Shown piece by piece: positions 59,901 through 64,000 of a DNA stretch of 64,000 nt (position 1 is the stretch's first letter; every line of letters starts with the position of its first letter). A model generated the notes under the pieces. It ran no database searches. It worked only from the letters and a program-made list of their open reading frames with translations, and was not told the origin of the DNA. Source of the stretch: Gibbula magus (taxonomy: Eukaryota; Mollusca; Gastropoda; Trochida; Trochidae); the NCBI GenBank assembly GCA_936450465.1, contig OW388302.1:56920959-56984958 (forward strand), read 5' to 3'. The position numbers were made by a program, and so were the translations under genes.

Positions 59901-62900
59901 TCACTGCTATTCATCGACATGCACAGCTCATGATCTCCACTCATTAGAAGTTGACTTTTAAAGGACAGCAGGTTTATGTATTTTGGACAAATTATATGAA
60001 ATATCGACCAGACACATTGTAAAATCACACTCACTCTCGTATGATTTCGTCTGATCTGACGTGGAAGTTGAGAGTGGACCACCTTGACTTCGGTTTTCTG
60101 ACAGTGACTGGTGGCTTCCCTGCTAACAAGAAATAGTCAGTAATTAGTTTGTTTGGAATACCATTTTTCTAAATAACAAAATAATCACAAACATGAGCAC
60201 TTCATTTTGAAATTTCGTTCCATGATTTAAATAATATATTTCAAATCATCAACAACAAACTAAACCAACTATGTAAAGCTGAAAAATAATCGATATCCAA
60301 TTTTTCACAAGTGGCTTTGCTTTGTCCAACAAATTATACATAATGTTAAACTTAACTTACTTTTTATACACATACAACAAATACTTAAAATAGATTTATA
60401 CATACATGTTATATACATTCAAGAATATGTACCGGGTAAATATATTTATGCTGTTGACCCAATCAAGCAATGAAAAATGCAACTCAACTAGGAACATATG
60501 GTGAAACTTGGAAAATCATGTCTTTTTATATATATCCCTGCAATTATACGAATCGTATTTGGTATAAATAAAGCACTGAATACTTCAAAATGTTTGTTTT
60601 TTCTTGGTTCAAACACAGTCGAAAGTTGTTATATGTTTCGTGACCTTTTCATGAAGAACACGCAAACCATTCCAAATTCGTACAATCTGGGCTGGCCCTG
60701 TTTTTATTTCCTTTCCATGTGTTTGTTCAAACATACAATTAACACCGACTGAGCCGAGGACAAACTCGCTCGCTGCTCTGCTTTTATTCAAAACTGCTGG
60801 TGTGCCTGTCAATCCAAACAAGGGGGATAACTCTATATTATGTCAGCTGCTACCAACAGGTGGCGCTCTGGGGTTGTGATGACGAGCAACTGGATAAACA
60901 ACGATTAGGCAACTAGCGAGTTTACCAAGTTCGTTAGCGGAACGTTCAACAGAGTTAAGGAACTTTGACCGTTGGATAACTACCATTTAGTGCATACAAC
61001 AAGAGGATAGATGAAATGTTAATGTTTTGAAAGTTGATCATTTTAATAATTCATCCTCCGAAGTTTTCGTCATCATGTAACACAAATTTAAATGTTGTCG
61101 AGTCAACATATCGTATAATTATGACAACGTGATATATGAAATAGTAATATTTTGGAAAGATAAATGAGTAGACTGTTAGGTTTCAGAATTTGTTGAGATA
61201 TATTATCCTTATTTTACTTTAAATATTGGTCTGTCTTGTTAATGAATTTGATTAACATTGAATTGGGTTAAACTCAAGTATGCATAAAAGAGAATATTTT
61301 GATGCTTTGAATACATATTGAAGTAATGAACAGGTAATATTTAACACCAGTTAGTCACGATAAAATGTTTTGCTAATATTACTTACTACAACTTACCTAA
61401 ACTACATGGTGAAAACAATGTTTGGCCCAAAATGGGTTTCTTTTAAAGTAAATATGACATTTGAAATATATTAACCGTATTTAAGTCAAAATCATGGCGT
61501 TGACATTTCAAGTTAAATAAATTGCAAAATATTTTTTTGACTGCTCAGTTAATATGCCAATCATACATTAAAAACTTAAAAACATTTTAATTAATATGCA
61601 AAATATAATTTATCATTAATAAACTATGTAATTAATTGTAAAGTTAACCATCCAGCATGGCTTTCGCATAAATATTAATTGTCAACTATCATATAAATTG
61701 AACATTTGAATGCCTTGCCATTACACCATATACATAATATTGAGACAATCCTTCACCTATTTAAGTCAACAAATGTTATTTAAATTTGCTGAAAGAAACT
61801 ATGTTTTATATTTACTTTAAAAAGATTAATTAATGAATTTTTATTTTATTTAATTAAAGATTAAAGAGACACAAATTTTGAAAATTTAACAGATTCCCTC
61901 ACTAACAAAGATGTTGCAGTTAACGTATATAACTATCTTTGCAAAATTGTTTTAATCATTTATATGACATATTATATTCTTCCAAAATTCAGCATTTGAA
62001 TTATTTATGTTTAACACCTCAAAATTGGTCACACGAATAACAAGGAATAGTTTTTTATTTTGCAAATTACATTTACACTAATTTCACAAGTTGAAATTAT
62101 AAGCTAAGTTTTTGTGTGTGTGGTTTTTGGGGTTTTTTTTGTTATAAGTTCATAAATTGGACATAGCGAGAGGAAAGTAAGATATTTTTTAAAGCTCAAT
62201 TTCACTTAAAGAAACATTTATAATTTCTATCAAAATAATTATCTGGAATAAGATTAAAGTTTTTAAAAAATTTTACCTTATCATTTACTCTTTTCCTGAA
62301 ACAATTAACAAATTTAATTGCCAGTAAACTTAACCACAATTTTGGACCAAAAATAAAACACTTACAGGAAAGTATAAAACTTTAAAGAAAGCACAACACA
62401 CAAAAAGGTTATTTTTCATTGTGAGTTTGTTGACATTTTTAAAGGAGTTGGATCCGAGTAGGACTCGAAACTTTCGTACGAGGACAGATAAAATCACTGA
62501 TTTTTATGAGTGTTTTAGATCAAAGATAAATAAAACTTTCATATCTATGATTTTTAATTTTTAAAAAAATATATCTCAAACAAAAGTCGTTCATTTCTTG
62601 TGGTTTGAAAGACCTTTTAAAATTTAAGTAAAAATTACTAATCCATACCAAACTCTCCCTTTATACTGTTAAGGAACTTTATCATGCAAATCGCTTGTTC
62701 TTGTTTAGAAAATAATCATTTATCATGATGATAAATTTTTTGTTTAATTAATTATCAGATGAAATCTTTTAAACATTCCAAGAGTTTTATTTTTATATCA
62801 GTGAACAGTGAACGAATGAGCGCCTAGGTTTTTAAAAAGTTTAAGCTTATTTACACATTTCAGACATTGAAACCCTTGAAATAATATTTCTACATTTACT

Positions 62901-63887
62901 TTTACCATCTACTGTGACGAATAAGGTACTCCAATAAAGAAATTTCAACATCCTAAATTCGAGTAGGAAATTTCCGTAACCCCCTTCAAGCACAAAGCAG
63001 AATCCACAGTAAACTTTTATATCAATCACACTTTTTGTAATCCTAATGTGCTTTTTACACACAAAAAACAAATCATCAAAATGATGACAATCGAATCTGG
63101 ATTTAAATCCGGCATGGGAACGGGAAACTCTGTATGCTGTAGAGAACTGTTCTACATGCAGTAAGATTTGGGTGCAATACTACACTGAATTTCAACACAG
63201 TTCAACCCTCGGTTCACCATGCAGGTTCCATTGCAATACACATATACAATGGTGTTGCAGGTTTTCTCCCTGCATTAACAAATACTCATTGTGGCAATAA
63301 CTCTTGCATGGTTATCCTGAAGGGTAACACTTAACTGAGCCATTCCGTGTGGACAATTTACAGGAATCGTAACTCTTTTCACAAAGAGAATAAATCCGAG
63401 ACAGGCCACTGGCTACATATAAACGATCCCTGAATATTCGGTGAACCGCAGGTACAGGATGAGACACAGAACCAGTAGAAGCTTAGACTTGAAACACAGG
63501 AACATACCCAGTAGTTAGGGAAGTACCACGGTTGCTGGGAGGAATACTGTTGGAGGGGACTCTGTTGAGGCGAGTACTGCTGCATCGATGGAATCTGCGC
63601 AAATTGATGGTCCTGACCGACACACTTTTTCGGGAAAGTCTGCATCGAACATTGCTGTAACATGGACGACCGCGTCGGCGAGATATTTTGTAACGAGCAC
63701 TGTTGAAGTGAGTTTTGCTGAGGTCTTGAATTTGGCAAGTTTTGAACTTGTTGGTCTGGTCCTTGTCCCATCTGCTGAGGAGGATAGTACTGGCGTCCAT
63801 ATTGGTCCGGCCAGGAGCTTGACGACCCTGACCATCCACACCCCCACGTGTTAGGGTACATTGCCACGGCAACAGATGTGTATCCAC
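50604..63887 (-). CDS. da: Class I bHLH E-protein (daughterless / TCF3-TCF4-TCF12 group), 3' half
   Basis: E-proteins bind E-box DNA (CANNTG) as homodimers or as partners of tissue-specific bHLH factors such as achaete-scute, atonal and MyoD, acting in the nucleus. Seven exons joined in phase give 452 codons plus TAG (1359 nt). Order: Q/P/Y-rich region; Ser/Thr linker; acidic linker with an I-K-V-E SUMO consensus and a K-R-P-R basic patch; basic region [11 protein letters not shown]; helix-loop-helix [14 protein letters not shown] to SLESQVR; the E-protein-specific block [17 protein letters not shown]; and a Gly/Ser-rich C-terminus. The bHLH identifies the class unambiguously. Which vertebrate paralogue name applies cannot be decided, because protostomes usually have one. 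The 5' exons with the AD1 domain lie beyond the right edge. Confidence 0.95.
51490..51630 (+). mobile_element. Two tandem tRNA-like SINE scraps
   Basis: ttcaggtgataaagaagtca...gggttcgaatcc and ttcaggtgatcaataagtca...gagttcgaaccc are two copies of an A-box-poor, B-box-bearing tRNA relic, different from the main SINE family. Confidence 0.55.
52493..52705. repeat. 30-bp minisatellite (about 6-7 copies)
   Basis: The unit is gttaatgagagcaaagggag plus agaactcaat. The length is divisible by 3, so a repetitive frame ([10 protein letters not shown]) stays open on the + strand, opposite to the host gene. Not a gene. Confidence 0.93.
52763..52826 (-). CDS. da: E-protein candidate cassette exon giving an alternative C-terminus
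   Basis: On the - strand cttctccttccag precedes ATTCACTACAC and gtaagttt follows. This is a pyrimidine-rich acceptor and an extended-consensus donor around 64 nt. Spliced after exon 55088 it reads [21 protein letters not shown], and joining to the last exon creates CAG TAG. The protein would then end about 22 residues after QQAALA, losing the 115-residue Gly/Ser tail. Confidence 0.55.
55088..55201 (-). CDS. da: E-protein post-HLH exon (114 nt)
   Basis: Acceptor tttttttccag, donor gtaagg. Encodes [21 protein letters not shown] then [33 protein letters not shown] is diagnostic of E-proteins. Confidence 0.97.
55477..55622 (-). CDS. da: E-protein helix-loop-helix exon (146 nt)
   Basis: Acceptor tatatttcag, donor gtgcgt. 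Encodes [40 protein letters not shown] and TSLESQVR. It contains the DNA-contacting Arg residues of the basic end, both helices and the loop. Only one copy of this exon is visible, unlike vertebrate TCF3 with its E12/E47 pair. Confidence 0.98.
56111..56471. mobile_element. MITE family A, copy 2
   Basis: TTAAAGGGGCAGTAGCATGT and acatgtgctactgcccctttaa-like ends. Reverse orientation relative to 16693-17106, and lacks the palindromic duplication. Confidence 0.88.
56690..57015. repeat. ~45-47-bp minisatellite (about 7 copies)
   Basis: The unit contains acatacaaatttgtacaata followed by tattgaaagtttcatcacat and acttatgttg. Confidence 0.9.
57060..58480 (-). repeat. da: Tandem segmental duplication spanning an exon edge
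   Basis: Matching blocks include agataaccaggccttaccgg / gaataaccaggcctcaccgg, tttatcagggattagaatgc / tttatcagggattaaaatgc, gttgtccaaaaaactta in both, and the exon core (tcgggcgttgtt(c/g)gcctgtc). Each unit is about 0.6-0.8 kb with many indels in the non-coding part. Confidence 0.8.
57818..57850 (-). CDS. da: E-protein duplicate basic-region exon core (33 nt)
   Basis: Reads [12 protein letters not shown] when spliced between exons 59332 and 55477. It begins after gccaag and ends before gtgaga. Phase 2 in and 2 out, like the main exon, so it could replace it while dropping the 18-residue acidic lead-in (starting [13 protein letters not shown]). The two differences from 58436-58467 are synonymous (GCC/GCG, GAG/GAA). 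The acceptor is weak (caag, modest pyrimidine tract). Confidence 0.45.
58436..58522 (-). CDS. da: E-protein basic-region exon (87 nt)
   Basis: Acceptor tgtaaatccag, donor gtgaga. Encodes [21 protein letters not shown] then [15 protein letters not shown] carries the Glu that reads CA of the E-box. Confidence 0.96.
58681..58988 (-). mobile_element. tRNA-derived SINE in E-protein intron
   Basis: Same family and orientation as 44706-45030, with B box gggattcgaacccc on the + strand near 58923. cattgtcagttg on the left and cattgtcaattg on the right look like a 12-bp target-site duplication with one change. Confidence 0.92.
59332..59530 (-). CDS. da: E-protein acidic linker exon (199 nt)
   Basis: Acceptor tgtttgcag, donor gtgagt. 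Encodes [20 protein letters not shown], a Lys/Pro/Ser stretch, [18 protein letters not shown] and L. I-K-V-E fits the SUMO consensus, and K-R-P-R-x-K is nuclear-localisation-like. Confidence 0.93.
60035..60122 (-). CDS. da: E-protein Ser/Thr-rich exon with tandem acceptor (85 or 88 nt)
   Basis: The acceptor is ttgttagcag, a TAG-CAG pair, so the exon starts at 60122 (adds one Gln) or 60119. The donor gtgagt follows GAGA. Encodes [20 protein letters not shown] then SDQTKSYE. Confidence 0.8.
60123..63507 (-). other. da: E-protein intron, AT-rich
   Basis: 3.4 kb of very AT-rich sequence. Only a SINE remnant (63095-63300, + orientation: gtagagaactgttctacatg, gatttgggtgcaatactaca) is recognisable. 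No exon seen. Confidence 0.7.
63095..63300 (+). mobile_element. SINE relic lacking its tRNA 5' end
   Basis: Shares B-box remnant and body with the 26182 copy (ctgtagagaactgttctaca, ttctccctgc) but is diverged at both ends. Confidence 0.8.
63508..63887 (-). CDS. da: E-protein Q/P/Y-rich exon (380 nt)
   Basis: Candidate acceptor ggactgcag, donor gtatgt after AACTACTGG. Encodes [40 protein letters not shown] and repeated S-x-L-Q-Q-C/Y motifs. Low complexity, so homology to the E-protein transactivation region cannot be shown. It is placed here because its end phase (0) fits the next exon and the joined total stays in frame. An upstream in-frame extension to an ATG at about 63937 exists but sits in a TGGC repeat, so I read that as intron. 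Confidence 0.65.
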
Positions 63888-64000
63888 CTGCAGTCCTGGC
63901 TGGCTGGCTGGCTAAATGCTTGTTACAGCTGCATCCCACACTGCTTGTCTGACAACTGGTTACATTGCCTACAGTCTCCTAACAAGTTGGAGGGAGCAGA
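63888..64000 (-). other. da: E-protein intron at right window edge
   Basis: Contains a (TGGC)n stretch and no further exon. The gene continues beyond the window. Confidence 0.5.

Noticed and set aside
63515..63939. Several overlapping frames on both strands at the right edge
   Set aside because: Shadows of the Q-rich E-protein exon. Only the frame ending in phase 0 at 63508 fits the next exon.

Overview
This is animal nuclear DNA with a compact-exon, long-intron structure. Exons are 27-380 bp with GT/AG junctions, separated by AT-rich introns. Transposons (tRNA-derived SINEs, TTAA-flanked MITEs) and minisatellites fill the rest. The two proteins and the repeat styles suggest a lophotrochozoan, most likely a mollusc. 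That placement is inference from gene content and repeat character, not a database match.

The window holds two protein-coding genes arranged tail to tail. On the + strand, positions 278-42026 carry MYCBPAP (MYCBP-associated protein), a protein linked to cilia and sperm flagella. I reconstructed about 25 coding exons. Every intron phase agrees, and the joined reading frame gives about 975 codons from the first ATG, or 1012 from a start at 13242, close to vertebrate MYCBPAP size. The N-terminus is uncertain because three ATG-bearing segments (278, 7950, 13242) all end in the same splice phase. A run of small phase 1-1 exons (32112-36873) encodes the variable charged linker.

On the - strand, positions 63887-50604 carry the 3' half of a class I bHLH E-protein gene (the daughterless/TCF3/TCF4/TCF12 group). 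Its exons encode a Q/P-rich segment, a Ser/Thr-rich linker, an acidic SUMO-site linker, the basic region, helix-loop-helix, the post-HLH conserved block and a lineage-specific C-terminus. The phases close to 452 codons plus a stop. The 5' part lies beyond the right edge.

The region between the two polyadenylation signals (about 42.1-50.5 kb) has no recognisable gene. It holds a 54-bp triplicate, a roughly 2.3 kb repeat element made of four ~430-bp units rich in TGACCT half-sites with a SINE nested inside it, a TTAA MITE and a cluster of SINE remnants.

The observations most worth following concern splicing. (1) The exon encoding the E-protein basic region has a downstream duplicate whose 33-nt core is splice-phase compatible and differs only at synonymous sites. 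(2) A 64-nt cassette exon with strong splice sites would replace the E-protein C-terminus. (3) The last bases of a MYCBPAP exon, with its splice donor, have been amplified into a ~59-bp minisatellite carrying about seven intact decoy donors, and the same intron carries duplicates of the next exon's acceptor. (4) One MITE copy contains a perfect 50-bp-arm palindrome that its sister copy lacks. I saw no CRISPR array, prokaryotic operon, rRNA or functional tRNA gene.
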